Source: Bradyrhizobium diazoefficiens
GTDB lineage: Bacteria > Pseudomonadota > Alphaproteobacteria > Rhizobiales > Xanthobacteraceae
DNA length: 64,000 nt
Reading direction: 5' to 3'
NCBI RefSeq assembly: GCF_018131185.1
Contig: NZ_JAFCJE010000012.1
Span: 1-64,000, forward strand
The first letter of the stretch is position 1; every line of letters starts with the position of its first letter. A model generated the notes under the pieces. It saw nothing but the letters and a program-made list of their open reading frames with translations, made no database searches and was not told the origin of the DNA. Shown here one piece after another: positions 32,460-41,579 of the stretch. Both the position numbers and the translations under genes were made by a program.

Positions 32460-32473
32460 GATATGCGCATATC
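32460..32473. promoter_or_regulatory. 14-bp perfect palindrome upstream of diguanylate cyclase
   Basis: GATATGCGCATATC lies between pncB and the GGDEF gene. About four such 14-mers are expected by chance in 64 kb, so support is only its promoter-proximal position. Confidence 0.25.
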
Positions 32474-32606
32474 CGCGTGACAGTGGCTTCACCCTGCGAT
32501 GCAGTCATTCGCGCCTTTCAGGTCGAGTTAAGCAACCATCCTTTCTAATTCGCGTTTCAGCCGCAGCGCATCCGTTGGGACCGTTGCGCGATTTGGGGAA
32601 CGCCGG

Positions 32607-33917
32607 GTGTTTCGCAGAACAGCCACGTCGAAGGGAAACAGCTCCCTTCACGTCATCAAGCTCGTCTCGCCTTTCGTGATGGTCGTCCTGCTCCAGGCGG
32701 CGATCGCGGGATTCAGCCTGGAGGTGATGTCGTCGGTTCGCGCCTATGTCGCGGGCGAAGCGATGTGGTCCCGTTCGCAGAAGAACGCCGTCTATTTCCT
32801 CAATCTCTATCTGCACTCGGGCGAGGCCAGCCAGTTCGCGCAATACCAGGCCTCGCTCGCCGTTCCCCTCGGCGACGAGTTCGCGCGCTGGGCGATGGAG
32901 CGCGATCCGGTCGACGTCGAGGCCGCGCGCATCGGCTTCCTGCAAGGCGGCAATCACCCCGATGACGTTCCTGGATTGATCTGGCTGTTTCGTTATTTCA
33001 ACCGCGTCAGCTTCCTGCAGGAAGCGATTCGCGAGTGGACCGCTACCGATCCGATGCTGCTGGAGCTGAGCGTGTTCGGCGAGGTCATCCGGTCCGAGCT
33101 GGAGAACGGTCCCATTCGAGACCCAAATCGCCTGCGATTCCTGTCCTCGCGGCTCTCCGAGCTCAACGCCGAGTTCACGATGCATGCCAAGCGGTTCTCA
33201 ACTGTCCTCGGCGAAGGCTCCCGCGCCATCAAGCTGACGCTGGCCGGCATCAACATCGTCACCGCCGTCACCCTGATCCTGCTCCTGATCTGGCACACCA
33301 GGCGATTGGTGCTGCAACGACAGGCATTCGAAGACGCCCTGCATGCCGAGAAGGAACGCCTGGCCTGGCAGGCTTCGCACGACTGGCTGACGGGCCTGTC
33401 CAACCGCCGCGCCTTCGAGGCGCGCCTGCAAGGCGAACTGGACGTCGCCACGGCGGGTCCGATGAGCCTGATCCTGCTCGACCTCGACCAGTTCAAGAAC
33501 GTCAACGACACCTGCGGGCACCTTGCCGGCGACAGCCTGCTCTGCCAGGTCTCGCGCCTTCTGCAACAGGATCGGCGTCCGCGCGATTTGGTGGCCCGGC
33601 TCGGCGGCGACGAATTCGGACTGATCCTGCCGCAGTGCTCGCCCGCGACTGCAGTCGATATCGCCGAACGGCTCCGGCGATCGCTGGAGCTGCTCAACTT
33701 CGCCTGGGACGATCGCTGCTTTGCGGTGACCGCCAGCATCGGCGTCGCCTGCATCGCAGACGGCAACACCACGCTCGAGGACGCCATGCGGCGCGCAGAT
33801 GCCGCCTGCTATCGCGCCAAGGAAAAGGGACGCAACCGCGTTCAGGCCGACGGCGGGAGACTGGACGTCATCGCCGTTGCAACCCGGCCGCGCGAAACCG
33901 TCGCAGCGCGAGGCTGA
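32607..33917 (+). CDS. Membrane-bound GGDEF diguanylate cyclase
   Basis: 436 residues from a GTG following GGGGAACGCCGG. One membrane helix (about 17-36, LVSPFVMVVLLQAAIAGF), a periplasmic helical sensor region (40-205), a second helix (about 213-231, INIVTAVTLILLLIW), a short linker and a GGDEF domain (about 255-420). The active site is intact: GGDEF at 333-337, and the preceding LDQFKNVNDTCGHLAGD. The product-inhibition site RxxD is present as RPRD five residues before the GGDEF. It makes cyclic di-GMP, typically favouring biofilm and adhesion. Confidence 0.93.
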   Translation: MFRRTATSKGNSSLHVIKLVSPFVMVVLLQAAIAGFSLEVMSSVRAYVAGEAMWSRSQKNAVYFLNLYLHSGEASQFAQYQASLAVPLGDEFARWAMERDPVDVEAARIGFLQGGNHPDDVPGLIWLFRYFNRVSFLQEAIREWTATDPMLLELSVFGEVIRSELENGPIRDPNRLRFLSSRLSELNAEFTMHAKRFSTVLGEGSRAIKLTLAGINIVTAVTLILLLIWHTRRLVLQRQAFEDALHAEKERLAWQASHDWLTGLSNRRAFEARLQGELDVATAGPMSLILLDLDQFKNVNDTCGHLAGDSLLCQVSRLLQQDRRPRDLVARLGGDEFGLILPQCSPATAVDIAERLRRSLELLNFAWDDRCFAVTASIGVACIADGNTTLEDAMRRADAACYRAKEKGRNRVQADGGRLDVIAVATRPRETVAARG

Positions 33918-34091
33918 CGGCTCGCTGCGCGATCTCGGCCGCGGCATCCGATTGCAGGCATCGGCCAAGGTCGTCGAGACGCCGGTTATGTGACGCCACA
34001 GCCACACGGCTCCCGAAAGGCTACGTCTTTCGCATTTGGCCATACCACCCTGCGCGCTGGCCCACGATAGTCAGGACCTCTCCCGCTAAGC

Positions 34092-36809
34092 ATGGCACCA
34101 GCCAACGTTGTGGCCCGAATCCGATCGGGCCGCGATAGGAGTTTGCAGGTGCTTTGGATCGATTTGCTGCCCCCACCGGAAAGCCGTGGCGCGAGGACGC
34201 ATCGACGGCGCGGGCTTCTCTTGAACGCCGCGGTCGGCGCTCTTGCCGTGGGTAGCGCGCTGCCGTGGTTCGCGGCGCCGGCGGAAGCAGCGTGCGTGAT
34301 CAGCGGAAGCGGCACTCAGCTCGGGCTGCAACCGGACGATTCAATTACCTGTATCGGCGCGGGGAACACCACCGTTCAAACGAATCCGGCGGTCAGCGGC
34401 GTCACGGTCAATGTCGGCGACGGCACTGCGACATCGCTGGATGGAGCAGCCTCTCCCGGCATCTCATTCAACACCGTATCGAACGGCGCGATCAATGTCC
34501 GCAACGACGCAACGATCACCTCTGCCAATGCAGGCGTCCTCCTCTCCGGCGGCAGCAGCAACACGTTGACGATAGAGGCCGGGGCAACTGTTGGTCCGAC
34601 GAGCCAGGGGTCGGTCGCGGTCGACCTGGAAGGCGCGAGCAACAACACCATCGTCATCCGAGGTACTGCGGGGAGCCTCTCTTCCGGCACGACGGGTCTC
34701 GCTATCGTCAACACCTCGGCCAACAATCAGGTCAACATTCTGTCGGGCGGCGTTGTCCAGGCGAGCAACAACAACGCCGTCAACCTCAACGGAGCCGGCA
34801 ACGGCAACATCATCAGCAATGCCGGCACGATTTCGAGTGCTTCGAACTACGCGATCTTCGGCTCAGCTAGCCAGGACACGGTCATCAACTCCGGCACGAT
34901 CAGCGGCAATTTCGCCAACAGAGCCGTGGATCTCAAGGACGGCAGCGACGTCTTCGAGCTCCGCGCCGGATCGAGCATCACGGGCTGGGTCCTCGGCGGC
35001 AACGGAACGGACACGCTGCGCTTGGGTGGCACGGCCAACAGCACGTTCGACCTCGACACGTTCGGCGCGGCCATGCAATTCCGGGAATTCGAGGCCTTGG
35101 AAAAGACGGGAGGCTCGACCTGGACGCTGACCGGCTCGACGTCGGATGCGGGGACCATGAATGTCCAGGCCGGCAACCTCATCCTCGACGGCGCGATGGC
35201 TAACGTTGCGACGACGGTCAGCGGCGGCACCCTTGGCGGCGACGGCGCTATCGGCGCACTCACCGTGCTGTCGGGCGGCCGGGTTGCGCCCACCAATCTC
35301 GGCGTGCTCACCAGCTATGGCAATGCCACGTTCGACGCCGGCTCGACCTACGCGGTCTCCGTCAACGCGGCTGGCCAATCCGGCAAACTTCTCGCCGTGA
35401 CCGCGACGTTGAACGGCGGCACCGTCGCCGTCACCACGCTTGCGGGCGCCTATGCCCCCTCGACGCAATACACCATCCTCGGCGCAGTGAACGGCCTGAC
35501 CGGGACCTTCTCCGGTATAACGATCAGCGGATACAATCCGCAATTCTTCTCCTCCGCCCTCAGCTATGACGGGTTCTCTGTCGTCCTGACACTCGACTAC
35601 AACACGGCCGCTTTCTCCACTGTCGCTCAGACGCAAAACCAGAAAGCCGTGGCCGGCGCGCTCAGCGCATTCGGCCCCAACCTGCCCTTCCTCTCGTCTT
35701 TTGCGGGCCAAAGCGACACCGAGCTCCGTTACAGTCTGGACCAACTTTCGGGTGAAGCCGCGACGGGGGCCCAGCAGGGCGCTTTCCAGTTCACGGGCCA
35801 GTTCCTCGGCCTCATGCTCGATCCGTTCGTCAATGGACGAAGCGGCGGCGTCGACACCGGCGGCACGGCATTCGGCTTCAGCCCCGAGCGTGCCCCTTTC
35901 CCGGACGATATCGCCCTCGCCTACAACAAGGTGCTGGGGGCGCCGGCGACCAAAGCGCCGAGCTTTACGGAACGCTGGACGGCCTGGGGCGCCGCGTTCG
36001 GTGGCACCAACAGCACCGGCGGCGACCCGGTCGTGATCGGCAGCCACGACCTCCGCGCACGCGCAGGCGGCGTCGCGGCCGGCGCCGACTATCATTTCAG
36101 CCGCGACGCGATCGTCGGCTTTGCGCTCTCCGGCGGCGGCACCAGATGGGATCTCGCGCAGGCGATCGTCGGCGGCAGGAGCGAGGCGTTGCAGGCCGGC
36201 GTCTACACCGCGATACGTAGAGGACCAGCCTATTTCGCCGCCTCTCTCGCCGTGGCCAATCATTGGATGTCGACGGATCGTCTTGCACCGTTCGGCAACC
36301 AGCTCACCGCGAAGTTCGACGCGCAAACCGTCGGCGGCCGCATCGAGGGCGGCTATCGCTTTGCGACGCCAGTGGGGGCCTTCACGCCATACGCGGCAGC
36401 GCAGACGCAGGCGTTTCGCACGCCGACTTATGCCGAGACTGACGGGGCCGGCAGCAGCTTCGGCCTGGCCTATCGGGGACGCACGGCCTCCGACACGCGA
36501 AGCGAGCTTGGCGCGCGCTTCGATCGTGCGATGCTGGTCTCGCCGAATGCGGTCCTGACGTTGCGCGGTCGCGCGGCCTGGGCCCATGATTGGGTGAGCG
36601 ACCCGACGCTCAATGCCGCGTTCCAGGCGCTGCCCGGCGCGAGCTTCATCGTCCATGGCGCGACGCCGGCGAAAGACGCCGCGCTCGCATCTGCCGGCAC
36701 CGAGCTGAAGTTCTCGAACGGTGTTGCCCTGTCGGCCAGGTTCGACGGCGAGTTCGCGGCCCGCAGCACCACCTATTCCGGCACCGCGAGCCTGCGATAC
36801 GCCTGGTAG
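34092..36809 (+). CDS. Autotransporter with beta-helical passenger
   Basis: 905 residues. A long N-terminus with basic RRRG and a hydrophobic part (LLLNAAVGALAVGSALPWFAAPAEAA) fits the extended signal peptides of autotransporters; cleavage near 60. The passenger (about 60-600) has regular Asn/Thr/Gly-rich repeats such as INVRNDATITSANAGVLLSG and NTIVIRGTAGSL, typical of a right-handed beta-helix. A PATR-like step (GTMNVQAGNLILDG, VSGGTLGGDGAIGALTV) leads to the outer-membrane barrel (about 635-905: WGAAFGGTNS, GGVAAGADYHFSRDAIVG, LRYAW at the end). Surface-exposed adhesin is the likely role. It is 175 bp after the diguanylate cyclase and faces the TetR gene. Confidence 0.9.
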   Translation: MAPANVVARIRSGRDRSLQVLWIDLLPPPESRGARTHRRRGLLLNAAVGALAVGSALPWFAAPAEAACVISGSGTQLGLQPDDSITCIGAGNTTVQTNPAVSGVTVNVGDGTATSLDGAASPGISFNTVSNGAINVRNDATITSANAGVLLSGGSSNTLTIEAGATVGPTSQGSVAVDLEGASNNTIVIRGTAGSLSSGTTGLAIVNTSANNQVNILSGGVVQASNNNAVNLNGAGNGNIISNAGTISSASNYAIFGSASQDTVINSGTISGNFANRAVDLKDGSDVFELRAGSSITGWVLGGNGTDTLRLGGTANSTFDLDTFGAAMQFREFEALEKTGGSTWTLTGSTSDAGTMNVQAGNLILDGAMANVATTVSGGTLGGDGAIGALTVLSGGRVAPTNLGVLTSYGNATFDAGSTYAVSVNAAGQSGKLLAVTATLNGGTVAVTTLAGAYAPSTQYTILGAVNGLTGTFSGITISGYNPQFFSSALSYDGFSVVLTLDYNTAAFSTVAQTQNQKAVAGALSAFGPNLPFLSSFAGQSDTELRYSLDQLSGEAATGAQQGAFQFTGQFLGLMLDPFVNGRSGGVDTGGTAFGFSPERAPFPDDIALAYNKVLGAPATKAPSFTERWTAWGAAFGGTNSTGGDPVVIGSHDLRARAGGVAAGADYHFSRDAIVGFALSGGGTRWDLAQAIVGGRSEALQAGVYTAIRRGPAYFAASLAVANHWMSTDRLAPFGNQLTAKFDAQTVGGRIEGGYRFATPVGAFTPYAAAQTQAFRTPTYAETDGAGSSFGLAYRGRTASDTRSELGARFDRAMLVSPNAVLTLRGRAAWAHDWVSDPTLNAAFQALPGASFIVHGATPAKDAALASAGTELKFSNGVALSARFDGEFAARSTTYSGTASLRYAW

Positions 36810-36819
36810 CGGCGACGCC

Positions 36820-37470
36820 TCATCCAAATGGGCGCGCGCCCACCGGCAAAATGCCGAGGCCGGCGAGATGGGTGTCGACGAATTGTTCGACCTGCTGGCG
36901 CAGCATCTGCGGCGGCACGGCCACCATGCGCTCCTCAAGGCCGAGCGAGATGATTCCGTGCACGGCGGAGAACAAGGTGCGCGACAGCAGCGCGATCTTC
37001 ACGTCGTCCGCATCGGGTAGTAGCTGCACCAGCGGCGGATGCATCAGCGCGAAGGCGTCCATCACCATCTGCAGGATGTCATCGGGATAAGGACGGTCGT
37101 CCTCCATCCGATGCTCGAACAGCGAGCGCAGCAGATTGGCATGCTCGGCGAAGAACTCGAGGTAGGTCGCAGCCAACCCATAAAGCTGGCGAATGGGGTC
37201 CTCGGCGGGAACCCCGCCGAGCTTGGCCGTGAGGGCCTGAACGGTCTCCCGATTGACGGTCAGGATCACCCCGTCGAAGTCGCCGAACTCGTTATAGACG
37301 CTGCCGACGGAACAGCCGGCGGCTTCGGCAACGTCACGAACCTTCAATGATTTCAGCCCCTTAGTCGCGATGATGCTGCGCGCGATCTCCAGGATCTGGA
37401 GCCGGCGCCGATTTTTTTTCTGGTCGCGCAACGATTCTTCTTGAACATTGTTCATTTTCAAGCTACTCAT
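36820..37470 (-). CDS. TetR-family transcriptional repressor
   Basis: 216 residues from MSSLKMNNVQ at 37470; an ATG five codons later (37455) is also possible and neither has a strong ribosome binding site. The helix-turn-helix is ILEIARSIIATKGLKSLKVRDVAEAAGCSVGSVYNEFGDFDGV (about 20-65), a standard TetR N-terminus. The rest is the helical ligand-binding domain. Two identical palindromes TGAACATTGTTCA lie at its 5' end; one overlaps the start codons, consistent with autoregulation. The divergent genes on the plus strand (88-residue ORF and the Aas-like protein) are likely targets. A lipid-related ligand is a guess from that neighbour. Its stop is 10 bp from the autotransporter stop. Confidence 0.87.
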   Translation of the reverse strand: MSSLKMNNVQEESLRDQKKNRRRLQILEIARSIIATKGLKSLKVRDVAEAAGCSVGSVYNEFGDFDGVILTVNRETVQALTAKLGGVPAEDPIRQLYGLAATYLEFFAEHANLLRSLFEHRMEDDRPYPDDILQMVMDAFALMHPPLVQLLPDADDVKIALLSRTLFSAVHGIISLGLEERMVAVPPQMLRQQVEQFVDTHLAGLGILPVGARPFG

Positions 37471-37484
37471 GTGAACATTGTTCA
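37442..37484. promoter_or_regulatory. Two identical TetR-type operators
   Basis: TGAACATTGTTCA occurs at 37442-37454 and again at 37472-37484, both 13-bp dyads (arms TGAAC/GTTCA) in the same orientation with exactly 30 bp between them, nearly three helical turns. They lie around the start of the TetR gene and 53 and 23 bp before the 37507 ORF. The chance of two identical 13-mers this close is negligible. Confidence 0.8.
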
Positions 37485-37506
37485 AATTAACCCGGAGATC
37501 TGCAAA

Positions 37507-37773
37507 ATGCAAACCCTCGCTGTTGATATCGCCTCTACCTTCGTCGATGACGCCGCCGCCCTCGTGACCGGCTTCGGCCGGGCCCTGCTGCGGTTCGCCA
37601 TGGCCCCGATCGATCGCATCGCCAATGCGTGCGACATCGCCGGCGTGCTCACCGAGCGGCGCGCGACCTTCCGGATGTGGCGGGCGAGCCGCGCCCGTGC
37701 GCGTCATGAGGGCCGCCGGTTCAGCCTGCTCGGCCGTCTCTCGCCTTTTCGCCACCTCGCCCATCTCACCTGA
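37507..37773 (+). CDS. 88-residue protein divergent from TetR, unknown function
   Basis: ATG at 37507 with CCGGAG ten bases upstream; the frame is open from 37441 but that part lies over the operators. The sequence is one amphipathic helix-rich segment (TLAVDIASTFVDDAAALVTGFGRALLRF), a middle IDRIANACDIAGVLTERRA and a very basic C-terminus (FRMWRASRARARHEGRRFSLLG). No signal peptide. It could be a small membrane-associated or nucleic-acid-binding protein. Location directly after two TetR operators suggests it is a target. Confidence 0.55.
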   Translation: MQTLAVDIASTFVDDAAALVTGFGRALLRFAMAPIDRIANACDIAGVLTERRATFRMWRASRARARHEGRRFSLLGRLSPFRHLAHLT

Positions 37774-38129
37774 GGCACGCAGCCGACGCGTTCCGATCGG
37801 CTCGAATGCAAGACCCGGTTGCAAGGAAGGAATTACCATCTCCCGACTTTGGCAGCCGGTCTCGCGGGGTGTGGCGATGCGGTTCAGTTTTTCCTCATCG
37901 CCCCCACGATATCCCGCCAAGCGCGGCCATTCCGCCCAAACCGGCCGCGACCAGATATTTGCGAACCTAACGAGACCAGTTGGAGACCAAGGATCGGAGG
38001 GATGGAGGGGGACAAGGCAGGCCGGCGACCGTCGCCACCCTGCAGTCGTCCGTCCCATACCCTTCCGGTCGTGACGCTTTACAGACAACGTAGCGAACCT
38101 CAGGCTGCCTTTCCAAAACAGGATTAGTC
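37774..38129. other. Intergenic stretch before the Aas-like gene
   Basis: About 355 bp with no credible protein frame and no strong hairpin. Whether the Aas-like gene is transcribed from here or from the TetR-controlled promoter upstream cannot be decided by eye. Confidence 0.35.
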
Positions 38130-41100
38130 ATGATCAGGGAATTGATGTCGTCACGCCGCTTTGCGCCGCTGTTCTGGGCGCAATTTTTCTCTGCGCTCAA
38201 TGACAACGTGCTCAAGAACGCACTCGTCATCATCCTGCTTTACAGCGCCGCGACCGGCCACGGCGATGCGCTGGTCACGGTGGCCGGAGCCGTCTTCATC
38301 TTCCCCTATTTCATCCTGTCCGGGCTCGGCGGCCAGCTCGCCGACAAATACGTCAAATCCGTCGTCGCAAGGCGGCTCAAATTCGCCGAGATCTTCGCCG
38401 CGTGCTTTGCCGCCGCCGGGTTCTTCCTGCAGTCGGTGCCGCTGCTGTTCGCAGCGCTCGCGCTGTTCGGCACCATCGCCGCCCTGTTCGGTCCCGTGAA
38501 ATATGCCATGCTGCCGGACCAGCTCGAGCTTGGCGAGCTCGCGACCGGTAACGCGCTGGTCGAAGGCGCGACCTTCATGGCCATCCTGCTCGGCACCGTC
38601 GCCGGCGGCCAGTTCGTGGCCGGCTCCGCGCATATGGGCTGGGTCGCATCCGCCGTGGTGGCGCTGGCGCTGTTGTCCTGGGCGTTCGCCGCCCGCATTC
38701 CGCAGACAACGCCTTCCGCGCCCGACCTGCCCGTCGATGCCAATCCCTGGACCTCGACGCTGAACCTGCTCAGGACGCTGCACGCCGACCACCGGCTGTG
38801 GGACGGCACCGTGATCGTTTCCTGGTTCTGGCTGGTCGGTGCCATCGTGCTGTCGCTGTTGCCGGCGTTGGTCAAGGACGTCATCGGTGGCACCGAGGGC
38901 GTGGTGACGCTGTGCCTTACGATCTTCGCGATCGGCATTGCCATCGGCTCGCTGTTCGCCGCCAGCCTGAGCCACGTTCGCCCGAATCTCGCGCTGGTGC
39001 CGATCGGCGCCATCATCATGGGCTGCGCAGGCCTCGATCTCGCCTGGGCCATCGGTGTGACCGCCAAGGGCCAGGACATCACCGCGGCGGGTTTCGCCAC
39101 CTCGTTCGCCGGCCTGCGCATGCTGGCCGATTTCGTCGCCTTCGCCTTCGGCGGCGGCCTGTTCGTCGTTCCGTCCTTTGCCGCCGTGCAGGCCTGGTCG
39201 GCGCCGTCCGAGCGCGCCCGCATCATCGCCGCCGGGAACGTGCTGCAGGCTGCCTTCATGGTGGCCGGCTCGCTGTTCGTCGCGTTGCTGCAGGCGGCTG
39301 GCCTTCACATCGGCTGGATCTTCTTCGGCCTCGGCGTCGCCAGCTTCGGCGCGGTGTGGTTCGTTCTGACCAAATGGGGCAAGGAAGGCGTGCGCGATGC
39401 CGGCGGGCTGCTCTTCCGTGCGCTGTTTCGCACCGAGGTTCGGGGTCTCGAGAACCTGCCGCCTCCCGGCACCCGCATGCTGATCGCACCGAACCATGTC
39501 AGCCTGATCGACGGCCCGCTGCTGCACGCCGTGCTGCCGATCGATGCCAGCTTCGCGGTGGATACCGGCATCGCCAAGGCTTGGTGGGCCAAGCCGTTCC
39601 TGCGCGCGGTCAAGCACTACACCATGGACCCGAGCAAGCCGCTGGCTGCGCGCGACCTGATCAAGCTCGTCGCCGCGGGCGAGCCGGTCGTGATCTTCCC
39701 GGAAGGTCGCATCACCGTCTCCGGCTCGCTGATGAAAGTCTATGACGGCACCGCGATGATCGCGGACAAGGCCGACGCCGTGGTCGTGCCCGTGCGCATC
39801 GAGGGCGCGCAACGTTCGCATCTCAGCTATCTCAACAGCAGCCAGGTCAAGCGCTCGTGGTTTCCGCGCGTCACGGTGACCATCCTGCCGCCGATCAAGC
39901 TGCCGGTCGACCCGGCCCTTAAAGGAAAGACGCGCCGCAATGCCGCCGGCGCCGCGCTCCAGGACGTGATGATCGATGCGATGGTCAAGAACGCCATGCT
40001 CGACCACACGCTGTTCGAAGCGCTCGGACATTCCTATCGCGACCGCGACACCGGCAAGGTCATCATCGAGGATGCGCTCGGCACCAAGCTGACCTATCGC
40101 AAGCTGATCCTCGGCGCGCAGGTCCTGAGCCGCAAGCTCGAGAGCGGCACCGCCGTCGGCGAGAATGTCGGCGTGCTGCTGCCGAATTCCGCCGGCGTCG
40201 CCGTCGTCTTCATGGCGCTGCAGAACATTGGCCGGGTGCCGGCGATGCTCAATTTCTCGGCTGGTCCGGTCAACGTCCTCGCCGCCATGAAGGCCGCGCA
40301 GGTCAAGACCGTGCTGACCTCGAAGGCGTTCATAGAGAAAGGCAAGCTCGACAAGCTGATGACGGCGATCTCGGCGGAGGCGCGTGTCGTCTATCTCGAA
40401 GACGTCCGTGCCTCGATCGGCGTGGCCGACAAGATCAAGGGCCTTCTCGCCGGCACGACGCCGCGCGTCGCCCGCGAGGCCAACGACCCGGCCGTGGTGC
40501 TGTTCACGTCCGGCTCGGAAGGCACGCCCAAGGGCGTGGTGCTGTCCCACCGCAACATCCTCGCCAACGCGGCGCAGGCGCTGGCGCGGGTCGATGCCAA
40601 CGCCAACGACAAGGTGTTCAACGTGCTGCCGGTGTTCCATTCGTTCGGGCTGACCGGCGGAATGATGATGCCGCTGCTCGCGGGCATTCCGATCTACATG
40701 TACCCCTCGCCGCTGCATTACCGGATCGTGCCCGAGCTGATCTACCAGACCGGCGCCACGATCCTGTTCGGCACCGATACCTTCCTCACCGGCTATGCCC
40801 GCTCGGCGCATGCCTACGACTTCCGCACCCTGCGCCTCGTGATCGCCGGCGCGGAAGCGGTCAAGGACCGGACGCGGCAGGTGTTCATGGAGCGCTACGG
40901 CATCCGCATCCTCGAAGGCTATGGCGTCACCGAGACCGCGCCGGTGCTGGCGATGAACACGCCGATGGCAAACCGCCCCGGCACCGTCGGCCGCCTGTCG
41001 CCGCTGATGGAAAGCAGGCTCGATCCGGTCCCCGGCATCGAGGAAGGCGGCCGCCTCTCGGTGCGCGGACCGAACGTGATGCTCGGATATCTGCGGGCCG

Positions 41101-41534
41101 AAAATCCCGGCGTGCTCGAAAAGCTCGCCGAAGGCTGGCACGACACGGGCGACATCGTCGCAATCGACGCGGCCGGCTTCATCACCATCAAGGGGCGCGC
41201 CAAGCGCTTTGCCAAGATCGCAGGCGAAATGGTTTCGCTGTCGGCCGTCGAGAGCATTGCGGCGACGCTGTGGCCCCAGGCCGCATCGATCGCGGTGTCG
41301 ATCCCCGACCCGCGCAAGGGCGAGCGCATCGTGCTGCTGACAACTGAGAAGAACGCCGAGCGCAGCGCCATGCAGGGCCAGGCCAAGGCGATCGGCGCGT
41401 CCGAGCTGGCGGTGCCGGCGGCGATCATGGTGGTCGACAAGGTGCCGCTGCTCGGCACCGGTAAGACCGACTATGTCACGGCAACGACAATGGCCCGCGA
41501 GCAGGCGTCGCCGCCTGAGCGCGAGGTGGCGTAA
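38130..41534 (+). CDS. Aas-like MFS / PlsC acyltransferase / acyl-ACP synthetase fusion
   Basis: 1134 residues in three modules. Residues about 1-420 form an MFS transporter of the LplT lysophospholipid-flippase type (FWAQFFSALNDNVLKNALVI). About 430-630 is a PlsC-type acyltransferase with both motifs: NHVSLID (H456-x4-D) and FPEGR near 525. About 650-1130 is an AMP-binding acyl-ACP synthetase (LFTSGSEGTPKG near 790, GYGVTETAPVL). In Escherichia coli LplT and Aas are separate proteins for re-acylating lysophosphatidylethanolamine in the inner membrane; here transport, activation and acyl transfer are in one chain. Lipid repair is therefore inferred. Likely controlled by the upstream TetR regulator. 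Confidence 0.92.
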   Translation: MIRELMSSRRFAPLFWAQFFSALNDNVLKNALVIILLYSAATGHGDALVTVAGAVFIFPYFILSGLGGQLADKYVKSVVARRLKFAEIFAACFAAAGFFLQSVPLLFAALALFGTIAALFGPVKYAMLPDQLELGELATGNALVEGATFMAILLGTVAGGQFVAGSAHMGWVASAVVALALLSWAFAARIPQTTPSAPDLPVDANPWTSTLNLLRTLHADHRLWDGTVIVSWFWLVGAIVLSLLPALVKDVIGGTEGVVTLCLTIFAIGIAIGSLFAASLSHVRPNLALVPIGAIIMGCAGLDLAWAIGVTAKGQDITAAGFATSFAGLRMLADFVAFAFGGGLFVVPSFAAVQAWSAPSERARIIAAGNVLQAAFMVAGSLFVALLQAAGLHIGWIFFGLGVASFGAVWFVLTKWGKEGVRDAGGLLFRALFRTEVRGLENLPPPGTRMLIAPNHVSLIDGPLLHAVLPIDASFAVDTGIAKAWWAKPFLRAVKHYTMDPSKPLAARDLIKLVAAGEPVVIFPEGRITVSGSLMKVYDGTAMIADKADAVVVPVRIEGAQRSHLSYLNSSQVKRSWFPRVTVTILPPIKLPVDPALKGKTRRNAAGAALQDVMIDAMVKNAMLDHTLFEALGHSYRDRDTGKVIIEDALGTKLTYRKLILGAQVLSRKLESGTAVGENVGVLLPNSAGVAVVFMALQNIGRVPAMLNFSAGPVNVLAAMKAAQVKTVLTSKAFIEKGKLDKLMTAISAEARVVYLEDVRASIGVADKIKGLLAGTTPRVAREANDPAVVLFTSGSEGTPKGVVLSHRNILANAAQALARVDANANDKVFNVLPVFHSFGLTGGMMMPLLAGIPIYMYPSPLHYRIVPELIYQTGATILFGTDTFLTGYARSAHAYDFRTLRLVIAGAEAVKDRTRQVFMERYGIRILEGYGVTETAPVLAMNTPMANRPGTVGRLSPLMESRLDPVPGIEEGGRLSVRGPNVMLGYLRAENPGVLEKLAEGWHDTGDIVAIDAAGFITIKGRAKRFAKIAGEMVSLSAVESIAATLWPQAASIAVSIPDPRKGERIVLLTTEKNAERSAMQGQAKAIGASELAVPAAIMVVDKVPLLGTGKTDYVTATTMAREQASPPEREVA

Positions 41535-41543
41535 GGCTGACGA

Positions 41544-41574
41544 CCGTCGCACCGGCGGACGCCCGGTGCGACGG
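41544..41574. terminator. Perfect 12-bp hairpin between convergent aas-like and dsbB-like genes
   Basis: CCGTCGCACCGG (41544-41555) and CCGGTGCGACGG (41563-41574) pair perfectly around a seven-base loop. It lies between the stops at 41534 and 41580, so it can terminate both. T-rich tracts are weak (CCCTCTTA on the plus strand). Confidence 0.7.
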
Positions 41575-41579
41575 CCCTC

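Noticed and set aside
38151..41552. 1133-codon open frame on the minus strand
   Set aside because: It mirrors the Aas-like gene; the translation is rich in His, Arg, Asp and Gln with no domain, as expected for an antisense shadow of a high-GC gene.
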